Positions 8,975 to 17,241 are shown, counted from the first letter of the stretch. The stretch: 34,932 nt of DNA from Cyanobacteria bacterium RI_101 (GCA_016471375.1 WGLZ01000063.1:1-34932); one strand, 5' to 3'. Notes: generated from the sequence alone by a model not told the origin. Numbers and translations are program-made.

Positions 8975-9124
8975 TTAGCCTCCCAACTTACGATCCCGGT
9001 CTTGACGGCGCCGGTCTCGCCATTCCAGGGCGGTGAGGTAAAGGATGCCGCCGCTGACGAGCGCCAAGAGAACCAGGGCGACTAGAAAAAGCGTGTTTAA
9101 TAAAGGCGTAGCGGTAGCGTCCAC
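8975..9124 (-). CDS. 49-residue single-span membrane protein
   Basis: A small gene between petN and the phosphoesterase. The peptide starts VDATATPLLN (GTG start at 9124), has one hydrophobic span at about residues 9-31 (NTLFLVALVLLALVSGGILY) and ends in a strongly basic tail (EWRDRRRQDRDRK). By the positive-inside rule the tail should face the cytoplasm or stroma. A TAGGATC sequence upstream may act as a weak ribosome site. It begins 19 bases after petN and ends 4 bases before the phosphoesterase start, and its stop region also carries the GGAGG used by that gene. Similar small proteins exist in other cyanobacteria, to my recollection without a function. A structural or assembly role next to cytochrome b6f is only an inference. 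Confidence 0.78.
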   Translation of the reverse strand: MDATATPLLNTLFLVALVLLALVSGGILYLTALEWRDRRRQDRDRKLGG

Positions 9125-9143
9125 GGCGATTGAGATCCTAGGA

Positions 9144-9233
9144 CTAGAAACCGTTGCGACCCCAGACCACCATGGCGATGGACCAGGTGAAGAGGGCGAG
9201 GACGCTGACCCAACCGAATGTCAAAATATCCAT
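9144..9233 (-). CDS. petN: Cytochrome b6f complex subunit PetN
   Basis: The 29-residue subunit VIII of the cytochrome b6f complex, a single thylakoid-spanning helix needed for complex assembly. The translation begins [17 protein letters not shown] and ends MVVWGRNGF, the conserved PetN pattern with the GWVS start and WGRNG end. It heads a minus-strand series with a 49-residue membrane peptide, a phosphoesterase, ribD and thf1. The 88-base gap to the divergent gene at 9322 must hold its promoter; TATCAT near 9285-9280 on the minus strand is a candidate -10 box without a good -35. Confidence 0.96.
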   Translation of the reverse strand: MDILTFGWVSVLALFTWSIAMVVWGRNGF

Positions 9234-9321
9234 AATCGTGTGTTAAAGACGGACTCAAAGGGGAATCGATAGCAAAACTATGATAGGTCTATTGGGGTCG
9301 GTTTGCACAGGACTGAGGTAG

Positions 9322-9735
9322 ATGGAAATCACGGCGCGGGAACGGTTGGAGTCTTTGAAAGCCGGGGCTTTGGCGGCGCTGGTTTTGGGGTTAACGGGCG
9401 GGTTGTCCCTGACTCTTCAGGGCGTTTTCCGTTTTCCGGCGGAAGCGCCGACCCTCTGGAGCGCCGCCGGTTTCCTCCTGAGCGGTTTTCTCTTCGGCGT
9501 CACCTACCGTTATATTGTCCGGGGCGACGGCAATCCCCATCTACGGGACGGCGCGGTGTTGGCCTTCGCCCTAGTGCGGAGCGCCGGTTATCTGCAAGCG
9601 TTAGCCGCTCCGAGCCACTCCGGCCCCTTTTTGGCTTGGATTTGCCTAGAAAGCGTCCTCGGTTTCGGCGCCGCCCGCTCCCTCCTCGATTTGGCCCTCA
9701 ACCGGCGCTGGGTGCGAGGCTTTGGTTGCGACTAA
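9322..9735 (+). CDS. Conserved multi-span membrane protein
   Basis: A 137-residue protein with three to four hydrophobic segments (about 14-35, 43-62, 78-92, 100-122) and several Gly/Ala helix-packing positions. I do not recognise a named domain; comparable small membrane proteins occur in cyanobacteria. The ATG is preceded by GAGG five bases upstream, supporting the start. It is divergent from petN (88-base gap) and overlaps the stop of the opposing DUF3370 gene by four bases. A 162-codon frame over the same DNA starting at 9303 is a shadow. Confidence 0.75.
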   Translation: MEITARERLESLKAGALAALVLGLTGGLSLTLQGVFRFPAEAPTLWSAAGFLLSGFLFGVTYRYIVRGDGNPHLRDGAVLAFALVRSAGYLQALAAPSHSGPFLAWICLESVLGFGAARSLLDLALNRRWVRGFGCD

Positions 9736-11207
9736 AGCGCCGAGCGGACGGTCAGCAGTTGGGGCGGCGTCGCGTCGGGGGGATAAAGTAAATCCACCTG
9801 CACGGCCCGGGTTTCTCCGGGTTGTAGGGTCAGAGTAATTAAATCTTCTCCCCGTTGCCCCCGTCGTTGCACGAGGTGAAAATAGCGATTTTGGGGCGTT
9901 TTTTGGTCGTCGGCGTAACGAAATTGCACCGTGCCCCGGAAATGGACATTTTTAGCCGTCGGCTCTAGGAAACGCAACTCCGGCGCCGGATCATTGAATT
10001 TGAGGGGGGTTTCAATGCTCAAGCTAACCCGTTGGGGTCGGCCAGTGGGATTGTAGAGCGGTAAATTTAGACTGTATTGCACTCCATAGTTGCCATGGGA
10101 TTCGTAGGCTGTGTCGGGGTAGCGTTTGAGCATCGGCGCCGATTGATTTTGACCCGTCCCTAGGCGTCCGCCTTCCAACGTGCTAATGGGGTAGGAAAAG
10201 GCTTGACCCGGCGCGGGAACGCGCAACTGTTGACTACCGGCGTCGGCCAGGGTCGCCCGCCAGACCGATCCCTGGGAGACCCCGGCGACCCGGCTATAGA
10301 TCCGCCGTTGGCTATTGCGGGGAATCCGGTCTCTAGGCGTCATTAAGGCGCTGGTTCGTAGTAAGGTTTGCCATTCCGCTAAGGTGGGGGGGCGCTCTTG
10401 GCCCCAACTATCCCTCGGGGCGTACATCGCTAGACTGGCGCCGAAAAGGGGCTGGTTCGTTTGCAAGCGCCAATAGCCGGAAAAACCATTCCGGGGCAAT
10501 TTTAGGGGGGGCGGAACGGCGGGATCGGGGCGGTAGTTCACCGGCAGGGGTTGGTTAATGAGGAGATAGCTTTCTCCGGGAGGAATCGAAATCTGAGGGG
10601 GGAAAGCGGGGTAGCGTTTCCCCCGAAGCACATCCCCCGTTACTCGACTGCCCGGCCCCGAAAAAAGGGAGCCTTGGGGATTCTCTACTTGAGGCGGTAG
10701 ATCGATAAACAGGGCGTCAGGGGAGGTCAAAGAACTCGCGCCCTGAAGAATATCGACTTGAGCCGGCGCCTTACCGTCGTTAAAAAGCAAAATAGCTAGA
10801 TAAAGGGTTCGCCCCTCCGGGGAGGCCTGAACGACATGGTGGGCGAAAACGTCAAAGCGACCCCGGAACGCGTAGTTTAAGTGGGCGTAGGGACTGCCCA
10901 TACCGATGGAGGGAAAAGTGGAGAGGATAATCCCTTCGTTGAAAATAAGTTCTGGGTTATTACTATTCAATACGGGTATCTGGTCTAACCCCCCCGGCAA
11001 GGGACGCACGGGTTGGGAAACTCGAATTTCCTGGGGAACCCCCTCCATAGCCGGCGGAGGCACTGGCGCGAGTATGGGCGGCGGCGTCACTGGAATGGGA
11101 ATCGGCGCTAGGGGGATCTGGGCTAAAAGCCAAGGGAAGAGAGAGGAAAGCATATCGCGGTCGTAGAGGGCCTCTGTAATCCTAACCGACTCAAACCGCA
11201 AGGCCAT
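9732..11207 (-). CDS. DUF3370 family exported protein
   Basis: A 491-residue cyanobacterial protein matching DUF3370 as I remember it: after a Pro-rich stretch, SQPVRPLPGGLDQIPVLNSN leads into LSTFP, HLNYAFRGRFDVFAHH and a beta-rich body with INQPLPV and GYWRLQTNQPL. Function is unknown; the family is predicted exported. Two starts are possible: ATG 11207 or ATG 11153, the latter giving MLSSLFPWLLAQ, a compact signal-peptide-like start. I kept the longer frame but regard 11153 as quite possible, since a signal peptide would normally be at the very N-terminus. Its stop shares bases with that of the opposing gene. Confidence 0.82.
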   Translation of the reverse strand: MALRFESVRITEALYDRDMLSSLFPWLLAQIPLAPIPIPVTPPPILAPVPPPAMEGVPQEIRVSQPVRPLPGGLDQIPVLNSNNPELIFNEGIILSTFPSIGMGSPYAHLNYAFRGRFDVFAHHVVQASPEGRTLYLAILLFNDGKAPAQVDILQGASSLTSPDALFIDLPPQVENPQGSLFSGPGSRVTGDVLRGKRYPAFPPQISIPPGESYLLINQPLPVNYRPDPAVPPPLKLPRNGFSGYWRLQTNQPLFGASLAMYAPRDSWGQERPPTLAEWQTLLRTSALMTPRDRIPRNSQRRIYSRVAGVSQGSVWRATLADAGSQQLRVPAPGQAFSYPISTLEGGRLGTGQNQSAPMLKRYPDTAYESHGNYGVQYSLNLPLYNPTGRPQRVSLSIETPLKFNDPAPELRFLEPTAKNVHFRGTVQFRYADDQKTPQNRYFHLVQRRGQRGEDLITLTLQPGETRAVQVDLLYPPDATPPQLLTVRSAL

Positions 11208-11310
11208 ACCCGCTCTTCATGCCCCTAGGGAGAGGCGGGTTCTTCCTCCCCGACCCGATTCGGGTCATCCCAGCCCGATTCTCCATTAGGATAGTCGCTT
11301 AACTCAATCC

Positions 11311-12036
11311 TTGAGAATCTTCGTGAACGTCAAGCCCTATCTGCAAATTCCCATCCAAGACTGCGGCGAACCCCTGGTTCCCATTGATTGCCCTCTGGTT
11401 CAACTGACTCTTCCTCCCCCTTACCAACAACTCGGCGCCGATTATGGGGGGCAGTCGCCCTACGTCCTTCGCTCCGGCGTCCTAGCGGCGCTGTCCCAAG
11501 CGCAGTCAGCCCTAAGCCAAGAAAAACCGGGGTGGAAACTACGGATCTTCGACGCCTATCGCCCTGTGGCGGCGCAACAATTTATGGTGGACTATACGTT
11601 TCGGCAAATTCTTGAGCGGGACGGACTAGACCCTTCGGCGCTCGGCGCCGCTCAAAGGGAGGAGATTCTAGCGGAAGTTTATACCATTTGGGCGCTTCCC
11701 AGCCTCGATCCCCTAACGCCGCCGCCCCACAGCACCGGCGCCGCCGTCGATTTGACGCTGACGGACGAGGCGGATCAAGTCGTAGAGATGGGCGGAGAAA
11801 TTGACGAATTGTCCCCCCGCTCTCGCCCCGATTATTACGACCAATCCGCCGACCCGAAAGCTTCCCTGTTCCGGGCCAACCGGGAGCTTTTAAATCGGGT
11901 CATGACCGGCGCCGGTTTTCTACGTCATCCAGGGGAATGGTGGCACTTTTCCTTAGGGGATCAACTTTGGGCCTGGCAAATGAAGGAACGTTATCCCCGG
12001 GAAAATTTCCGCGCCCGCTATGGCCGGGCGGAGTGA
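11311..12036 (+). CDS. D-alanyl-D-alanine dipeptidase (VanX-like, M15D)
   Basis: Zinc dipeptidase of the VanX/DdpX family, which cleaves D-Ala-D-Ala during peptidoglycan turnover. Visible family motifs: DAYRP with substrate-binding Arg84, HSTGAAVDLTL with zinc ligands His140 and Asp147, and GEWWHF with catalytic Glu209 and zinc ligand His212. Length (241) fits the family. No signal peptide is seen, so it is probably cytoplasmic, recycling the dipeptide; no vancomycin-resistance genes (vanH, vanA) are adjacent. The start is TTG 11311 or GTG 11323 in the same frame. Its stop abuts that of the converging PEP-CTERM gene with no spacer. Confidence 0.93.
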   Translation: MRIFVNVKPYLQIPIQDCGEPLVPIDCPLVQLTLPPPYQQLGADYGGQSPYVLRSGVLAALSQAQSALSQEKPGWKLRIFDAYRPVAAQQFMVDYTFRQILERDGLDPSALGAAQREEILAEVYTIWALPSLDPLTPPPHSTGAAVDLTLTDEADQVVEMGGEIDELSPRSRPDYYDQSADPKASLFRANRELLNRVMTGAGFLRHPGEWWHFSLGDQLWAWQMKERYPRENFRARYGRAE

Positions 12037-12597
12037 CTAGGCTTCCGTTTCCGCCGTCTCCGCTTCCGCCTGGGAGCGCCGGTTAAATTGACGCTGACCG
12101 TAGGCGCCGAAGCCGAGAGCCGCTAGGGAACCGATGATGGTTAAGGGTTCGGGAACCACGGTGGGATCGAGGGGTTGCCCGTTATAAAAGGCTTGGACAA
12201 TTCCGGTGGGAACGCTAGTGGCCCGCACGGTGAAAGTCTGGTAGGTCAGGGGAGCCGGGAAATTGACGTCCACGTCCGGCGAGACGTTATACGTCGCGGA
12301 GGTGTTGGTAAACCCTGTGGCGACAAAGCCCTCCCGGGCGTCCAAAACATTAGTGCCGTTCCGGGGGCGGGTCGTGGAGACATTGGTGACCCCCTCAAAA
12401 CCTTCAATGCGGAGTTCGTCGCCACTTTTGACTTGATCCGCGGCGTCTTCGCTAACAAATTCAAAACGCCAGTCAAAAGTGTCGCCCACTTGCCGTTCGT
12501 CGAGAAAGTTAAATTGATAGGCGTCAGCCTGGGGGGCGAGGGCAAGGGTCAAACCCGCGGCCAGGAGACCCAGCGGTAGAGCGGAGAGCTTAAGCAT
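12037..12597 (-). CDS. PEP-CTERM sorting-domain protein
   Basis: A 186-residue secreted protein. Residues 1-26 form a signal peptide (LPLGLLAAGLTLALAPQADA). The middle is beta-rich without a motif I recognise. The C-terminus has the PEP-CTERM architecture: VVPEPLTIIGSLAALGFGAY, one hydrophobic span, then a basic tail (QRQFNRR) plus an acidic extension. Such domains direct processing by exosortase. GAGG ten bases before the ATG supports the start. No exosortase gene lies in the window. The 207 bases upstream are AT-rich at the far end and hold the divergent promoters of this gene and of the one at 12805. Confidence 0.88.
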   Translation of the reverse strand: MLKLSALPLGLLAAGLTLALAPQADAYQFNFLDERQVGDTFDWRFEFVSEDAADQVKSGDELRIEGFEGVTNVSTTRPRNGTNVLDAREGFVATGFTNTSATYNVSPDVDVNFPAPLTYQTFTVRATSVPTGIVQAFYNGQPLDPTVVPEPLTIIGSLAALGFGAYGQRQFNRRSQAEAETAETEA

Positions 12598-12804
12598 AAA
12601 TAGGAGTCCTCACAGCTATGGTGTCTGAGATGATAAGGTCGTAGAGTCGGACGGGGATAGATCCGGCGGTTGGCGGTCTTAAAGACGCTTTTCTGCGGGA
12701 GAATCCTAAACGTACTCCCCATTTTAGCGATAATGCTTCCCTTGACAAGGACTTTCTGTACTTTTTTGACTTTTTTCTAAAACCTCTGTTTTGTTAAAGT
12801 TCTC

Positions 12805-13617
12805 ATGACTTCCTCCCCCCTTTCTCCCCGGCGCTGGCCGGCGCTTCTCTCCAGTCTGGACGGCCTCGGTATTTTCGCCTGGGGAGTGTTATTACTCTAT
12901 TACTCCCAACGGGGCCAACTTAATCTCCTCATTCATCCCAACTATTTTGGTTTAGTGACCGTCACGGGCTTAGTTCTGCTGGCTCTGGGCGCTCTGCGGC
13001 TTTTTCAATGCGGGCGGCGCTGGTGGAAATACGGGGGCCAAGTCCGGGACAGCGCCGGCCATCAGACGGTTTTACCCCTGGGGTTAGGGAGTAGTTTACT
13101 GCTCCTCGCCGCGGTCGCCGGCTTCGTGATTCCCCCCACGGTCTTTACCAGCCAAATGGCTTTGCAACGGGGCATTAGCAACACCTTACCGGCCACCCAA
13201 CTGCAAACCGTCAGTTTCGCGAGTCAAGTCAAACCGGAAGACCGTTCCTTGGTGGACTGGATTCGCACCCTCAACGCCTACCCGGAGCCGGACGCTTACC
13301 AGGGGCAACAAGCCAAAGTAACGGGTTTTGTGGTTTATCCGCCGGAATTGGGGGACAATTACCTCCTTCTCAGTCGTTTTATTCTCACTTGTTGCGCGGT
13401 GGACGTCTATCCGGTAGCCCTGCCGGTGAAGTTAGCGGGGCCCCGGGCCCAATACCCCCAGGACAGTTGGCTGGAGGTGCAAGGGCGAATGATTACGGAA
13501 ACCCTGCCGATTAATAGCCAGACTCAACAAACTCAGAACCGAGAAAAACGCCAACTGGTTCTGGAGGCTCAAAGCATTAAACCCATTCCCACTCCGGCCG
13601 ACCCCTATAGTTATTAA
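12805..13617 (+). CDS. TIGR03943 / YcgQ-like (DUF1980) membrane protein
   Basis: A 270-residue protein with hydrophobic spans at about 18-34, 45-66 and 90-112 and a soluble C-terminal domain. The arrangement, with GLFA-type first helix, a polar linker and the C-terminal VTGFVVYPPEL ... LTCCAVDVYPV motif, matches the TIGR03943/DUF1980 family. That family is usually paired with a DUF318 permease and suspected of acting in metal or small-molecule export; no such partner is present here. The adjacent cysteines in LTCC could bind metal (inference). The beta-propeller gene starts five bases after its stop. TTGACA at 12742-12747 lies upstream but no good -10 box follows it. Confidence 0.8.
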   Translation: MTSSPLSPRRWPALLSSLDGLGIFAWGVLLLYYSQRGQLNLLIHPNYFGLVTVTGLVLLALGALRLFQCGRRWWKYGGQVRDSAGHQTVLPLGLGSSLLLLAAVAGFVIPPTVFTSQMALQRGISNTLPATQLQTVSFASQVKPEDRSLVDWIRTLNAYPEPDAYQGQQAKVTGFVVYPPELGDNYLLLSRFILTCCAVDVYPVALPVKLAGPRAQYPQDSWLEVQGRMITETLPINSQTQQTQNREKRQLVLEAQSIKPIPTPADPYSY

Positions 13618-13622
13618 TCGCT

Positions 13623-15092
13623 ATGTTCGCTCCCGACTTCTCCCAACCCCTAGATCGCTTATCCGTCGGTTTCATGGGCGTTTTGGGCCTAGTGATGGCC
13701 GTCCTCGGCGGAGGGCATCTCGCCTGTCAAAACAATCAAACTTGTTGGTTAGCCAATCCCCCTCGGGTAGAGAGTTTTACTTGGCAAGACCGCGTCCTCG
13801 GCGCCGAAGACCGGGCTTTTATCCTGACCTTCGACCGGGCCATGGATCAAAAGGAAGTGGAAAAGCGCCTGCAAATTACGCCGCCCCTAGGGGGCAAAAT
13901 GAGTTGGGTGGGGCGCCGTCTAGCTTTCACCCTGGAGGAGCCGATTCCCTACGGACAAAAGTTCCGCCTCAATTTAGAACAAGCCCGGGCCTACCGAGGC
14001 GCCGGGACTCTAGCGCCCTTCGAGGCTCAATTTCAAAGCCGGGATCAAGCCTTCGCCTATATCGGCGCTAGCGGCGCCGAGCAGGGGCGAGTCGTCTATC
14101 AAAACCTGACCCGGAATCAAAAGATTGTCCTGACGCCGCCCAATTTAACCGTCATCGACTTTCGTTTTTACCCCCAGGGAGACGCTTTGCTCTTTTCCGC
14201 CGCCGACAGTCAATTGGGTTTTGAGGGGCTACGGCAACTACAACTCTATCGAGCGCCGATCCCGGATACTCTAACCGGCGCCGAACTGCCCCCGCCGGAA
14301 TTAGTCTTGGATAATCAAGGCTTTCAAAACAATCAATTCGACCTCTCTCGGGACGGCAAAACCATCGTCGTTCAACGGGTCAATCGGGAAAATCCGGCGG
14401 ACTTCGATCTCTGGATGATCTCCGAAAATCAGGAACCCCGGCGTTTGAAGGTGATGGGAGGGGATTTTAAAATCGCGCCGGACGGCCAGAGCTTAGCGGT
14501 GGCTCGGGGAGAGGGCATCAGTATTTTACCGCTCCAACCGGAGGCGAAACCCCTCGATTTTCTCCCCAAGTTTGGGCAACTCCTCAATTTTTCCCCGGAC
14601 GGAACCGCGGCGGCGGTGGTCAACTTTAATACGGATAACGCCCAGAAACGCTACCAACGTTCTCTGTTTTACGTGAATAACACCGGCGCTCAACGGGAAC
14701 TGTTGAACACGGAAGGCTCCATCCTCCACTGCGAATTTACCGGCGGCAACCGGCGCCTCTATTGTCTCCTCACCCACTTAATTCCGGGGGAAACCTACCA
14801 AGAACAGCCCTATTTTGCGGAAATCGACCTCCAATCCGGGAAAATCCGCCCCCTGGTGGCTCTGCCGGATTACCGAGACATTAAAGTGAGTCTCGCTCCC
14901 GATGGTTTGGGGATTCTCTTTGACCAGACCCTCGTCAGCGCCGATATGGACGACACCAGTCTTAGCTCCAGCTCTGGGGAAGCGGTGACGGGGGGACGTC
15001 TCTGGCTGTTGACGCCGCCACGGGGTCAGCGGGGAGCGGGGGAATTGCGAGAACTGGTTTTAGGGGGTATCCGCCCCCGTTGGGCGCCCTGA
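13623..15092 (+). CDS. Membrane-anchored Ig-like / beta-propeller protein
   Basis: A 489-residue protein. Residues about 13-34 are hydrophobic (signal or anchor) and followed by Cys pairs (ACQNNQTC). Residues about 50-140 read like an SbsA-type Ig-like domain (AFILTFDRAMD ... ITPP). From about 145 on, repeated units such as FRFYPQGDALLFSA, FDLSRDGKTIVV, FKIAPDGQSLAV, LNFSPDGTAAAV and VSLAPDGLGILF are the TolB/PD40 beta-propeller signature. Function unknown; probably a periplasmic binding or scaffolding protein. Five bases after the TIGR03943 gene, so likely in one transcript and perhaps one envelope pathway. Confidence 0.82.
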   Translation: MFAPDFSQPLDRLSVGFMGVLGLVMAVLGGGHLACQNNQTCWLANPPRVESFTWQDRVLGAEDRAFILTFDRAMDQKEVEKRLQITPPLGGKMSWVGRRLAFTLEEPIPYGQKFRLNLEQARAYRGAGTLAPFEAQFQSRDQAFAYIGASGAEQGRVVYQNLTRNQKIVLTPPNLTVIDFRFYPQGDALLFSAADSQLGFEGLRQLQLYRAPIPDTLTGAELPPPELVLDNQGFQNNQFDLSRDGKTIVVQRVNRENPADFDLWMISENQEPRRLKVMGGDFKIAPDGQSLAVARGEGISILPLQPEAKPLDFLPKFGQLLNFSPDGTAAAVVNFNTDNAQKRYQRSLFYVNNTGAQRELLNTEGSILHCEFTGGNRRLYCLLTHLIPGETYQEQPYFAEIDLQSGKIRPLVALPDYRDIKVSLAPDGLGILFDQTLVSADMDDTSLSSSSGEAVTGGRLWLLTPPRGQRGAGELRELVLGGIRPRWAP

Positions 15093-15148
15093 TCGCATCC
15101 CCCGCTTGGTTGCCAGATTGACCCAAACGATGGAGCGCGTTGAGATAT

Positions 15149-15430
15149 TTAGTCGGGCTTTTGGGCCTGTTGGGGGCACTGCTTCAGAACTTCCGTCCTC
15201 ACCTGTTGGCGAATTTGGAAAGGATTGGGGATAGTCCCTTTGGGAAGATTGTCCTGGATATATTCCCGAGAGGCGTCCTGGGCCTGGGCGGGGGATTGGC
15301 CCTGTTTCAGCGCCTGACAATAGACCTTGGCGGCGCCGCTAATGGTTTTGGCGTCTTGGGCTAGCAACGGTTGCGGAAAAAACAACGGCGCAAAGAGGAT
15401 TAAAGGCAGGGCAAGGCGCTGGGGAGACAT
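15149..15430 (-). CDS. Small secreted protein
   Basis: A 93-residue protein starting at ATG 15430. A clear signal peptide (LALPLILFAPLFFPQPLLAQ) is followed by a mature helical domain of about 70 residues with two Cys, in KVYCQALKQG and VLKQCPQQ, that could form a disulfide. The pattern AKVYCQALKQGQSPAQAQ resembles small secreted proteins seen in cyanobacteria; I cannot name a family. The in-frame start at 15469 would put 13 polar residues before the signal peptide, so the shorter form is chosen. It converges on the beta-propeller gene and diverges from the flavin reductase gene, with an 84-base gap. Confidence 0.72.
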   Translation of the reverse strand: MSPQRLALPLILFAPLFFPQPLLAQDAKTISGAAKVYCQALKQGQSPAQAQDASREYIQDNLPKGTIPNPFQIRQQVRTEVLKQCPQQAQKPD

Positions 15431-15514
15431 GGAAGAACTGGGTATAATCGGAAAATGTCGCTCGGACAATCAGTTTAACCCACTTGCCGTTCCCCTTAGG
15501 AGACTCTTAACCCC

Positions 15515-15997
15515 GTGCTCAACGAACAAGCTAAAAAAACCCTCTTGCGTAAAATTCCCCACGGTCTCTTCGTTTGCGGCGTCAAAGACGGCGAGGAACT
15601 GAATGGCTTTACCGCCAGTTGGGTGATGCAGGCTTCCTTTGAGCCGCCCCTGCTGGTGAATTGCGTCCGGGCCGATTCCAGCTCCCAGGCCATGATTCAA
15701 AATAGCGGGGTCTTCGCCCTCAGTTTCCTAGAAGCGGGGCAAAAAGAGGTGGCCGCTCAATTTTTTAAGCCCAAGCGCCGGGTGGGGGATAAATTTGAAG
15801 ACATTGAGTCGGACTTAGCGCCGGCGACGGGTTGCCCGGTGTTAAAGGATTGTCTGGGCTACGTGGAATGCCGAGTTCTAGGCCGGGTCGAAAAAGGCGA
15901 CCACATTGTCTATGTGGCGGAGGTTATCGGCGCCGAGGTGTATCGGGAGGGAGAGCCGCTACTGTTGGAAAGCACCGGTTGGCAATACGGCGGTTAA
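15515..15997 (+). CDS. Flavin reductase-like FMN-binding protein
   Basis: A 160-residue protein of the flavin reductase domain family, FMN-binding split-barrel proteins that use NAD(P)H or serve as flavin-binding modules. The start [19 protein letters not shown], the [18 protein letters not shown] motif (FMN phosphate and ring binding) and CLGYVECRV are typical. GTG 15515 is preceded by AGGAG about 13 bases upstream. Single-domain form, in contrast to the flavodiiron proteins that carry such a domain at the C-terminus. The atp1 gene begins seven bases after its stop. Confidence 0.9.
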   Translation: MLNEQAKKTLLRKIPHGLFVCGVKDGEELNGFTASWVMQASFEPPLLVNCVRADSSSQAMIQNSGVFALSFLEAGQKEVAAQFFKPKRRVGDKFEDIESDLAPATGCPVLKDCLGYVECRVLGRVEKGDHIVYVAEVIGAEVYREGEPLLLESTGWQYGG

Positions 15998-16004
15998 GGT
16001 TGAT

Positions 16005-16409
16005 ATGTCTTCTTCTCCTCTAGAAACCTCTGCGCCGCCCGTAAATACTGGCATGGATGAATACTATGCCCTCCAGCGCCGTTTGTTGCTCTGGACGGGC
16101 GCCGCGGCGCTGGTCATTTTCGCCTGCGTCTGGTGGGCCTATGCGGCGGCGGTGGCGCTCAATTATCTCCTCGGCGCCGCCGGGGGCTTGGTTTATCTCA
16201 AACTATTGGCCCGGGACGTGGAAAAAATCGGCGCCGGGGGCGGTCGGGCCGGGGTCAAGGGCTTGGCGCTCTTCGCCGGTTTGATTATTGTGGCGGCCCG
16301 TCGGGAAAATCTTCAGATCTTACCCATTTTCCTCGGCTTTTTAACCTACAAGGTTTCGATCCTAATTTATGCCTTTCAAAGTTTGTTGCCGAGGGATGAC
16401 GACGAATAA
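16005..16409 (+). CDS. atp1: F-type ATP synthase subunit I (Atp1/AtpI)
   Basis: Small membrane protein encoded at the head of most ATP synthase operons, thought to assist assembly of the c-ring. The 134-residue product has [11 protein letters not shown], two N-terminal spans ([21 protein letters not shown]), then [14 protein letters not shown], a third span and [13 protein letters not shown] near the end, the cyanobacterial Atp1 pattern. ATG 16005 is chosen: AAGG stands five bases upstream and the frame beyond it overlaps the flavin reductase gene. No other atp gene follows within the window, which is unusual because atp1 normally precedes atpB (subunit a). Confidence 0.9.
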   Translation: MSSSPLETSAPPVNTGMDEYYALQRRLLLWTGAAALVIFACVWWAYAAAVALNYLLGAAGGLVYLKLLARDVEKIGAGGGRAGVKGLALFAGLIIVAARRENLQILPIFLGFLTYKVSILIYAFQSLLPRDDDE

Positions 16410-16418
16410 CAAGAAAGG

Positions 16419-16444
16419 CGGCGCCGACCCATTTCCGGGCGCCG
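16419..16444 (+). terminator. GGCGCC hairpin after atp1
   Basis: CGGCGCC (16419-16425) and GGCGCCG (16438-16444) can form a seven-base perfect stem with a 12-base loop, ten bases after the atp1 stop. There is no T-tract, and since GGCGCC is abundant throughout the window the pairing may be incidental. Confidence 0.3.
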
Positions 16445-16480
16445 TTGTCTCTGATCCGTCCTTAATCCGCGTTCTTTTCT

Positions 16481-16870
16481 ATGGATAATCCTCTCCCAGA
16501 GTCTCAGCCCCAGCCCGCTCCTTGGCAAGAGGCGCTCCAGACCTTGGAAACTCGCCTCGCCCAATTTAAAGTTCGGGCGGCCCAGGTAGAGGCGGCTCAG
16601 CAGAAACAAAGTCAACTCCAGCAACACCGTCAGGAGCTAGAAGCCCAGTGGCAGGCCGCCCAGTCCCCGGCGCTAGGGGCGGAACTCCGGCGCCTGGAGG
16701 AGGAACTCTCGGAGATTCAACTGTCCCTAGAGAGCGAGCTTTTGGGGGAGGAGCGCCTACAGGAACTCTTGTGGCAGGGTCTCCGGCGGGGCATTGTCGG
16801 CGAGGCCTTTTGGCAAGCGGTTCGTTTCGGGGGTTTAGGGTTACTGTTAGGGTGGGTTTTGCGGGGTTAA
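16481..16870 (+). CDS. Coiled-coil protein with C-terminal membrane segment
   Basis: A 129-residue protein not recognised as a named family. Residues about 15-100 are Gln/Glu/Leu-rich with heptad-like spacing, predicting a long coiled coil (LETRLAQFKVRAAQVEAAQQ and onward). Residues about 107-128 (AFWQAVRFGGLGLLLGWVL) form a short hydrophobic segment, so the protein could be tail-anchored. It follows atp1 after 71 bases on the same strand. A 119-codon minus frame over the same DNA is a shadow. Confidence 0.68.
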   Translation: MDNPLPESQPQPAPWQEALQTLETRLAQFKVRAAQVEAAQQKQSQLQQHRQELEAQWQAAQSPALGAELRRLEEELSEIQLSLESELLGEERLQELLWQGLRRGIVGEAFWQAVRFGGLGLLLGWVLRG

Positions 16871-16916
16871 GATCGAGATTAAATCGGCGAGTTGGAAAAC
16901 CTCTGCCCCGGTTAGT

Positions 16917-17195
16917 ATGGTGCATCGAGGTCGGGCGTTACCGGTGATCTGGCGGGAGCTCAAGCGCCGCAGCGCTTCGGTTGCCTTCAGTGAGTATCGG
17001 GAGATGCTTCACCAAGCCGCCCATCGATTGCCTCACGGGGTGAAGGTGGTTGTGCTCGCTGACCGGGGCTTTATTCACACCGAAAAAGGCGAGTGGTATG
17101 GCCTCGTGAATCTTGCCTTTGACCACAACAGCCTCAATGGCGAGTTTTGGGCCATCGAGTTTAAAATTTACACGTACTGCTATGCCGCCGATTAG
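16917..17195 (+). pseudogene. DDE transposase fragment
   Basis: The 92-codon frame begins VHRGRALPVIWRELKRRSAS and contains PHGVKVVVLADRGFIHT, the segment around the second catalytic Asp of a DDE transposase (pattern LADRGF). The region carrying the first Asp is absent upstream, and after the RGFIHT motif the sequence changes to one unlike the family, probably through deletion or frameshift. It is therefore a relic and cannot be active. The repeat B copy begins about 45 bases after its stop. Confidence 0.75.
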
Positions 17196-17241
17196 TTTTG
17201 TCAGTCAACCAGCCCTCTTCCTCTTTAGGAGAGGGATTGAA

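Noticed and set aside
7932-9321. FMN riboswitch controlling ribD
   Set aside because: ribD starts one base after another gene and no RFN-like conserved helices are seen upstream of the operon.
9303-9791. 162-codon frame on the plus strand
   Set aside because: It overlaps the real 137-codon membrane protein in another frame, and its Arg/Pro/Gly-rich composition is typical of a shadow in GC-rich DNA.
11311-12036. Vancomycin-resistance cluster because of the VanX-like gene
   Set aside because: No ligase or dehydrogenase partner is adjacent, and chromosomal VanX-like dipeptidases are common without resistance.
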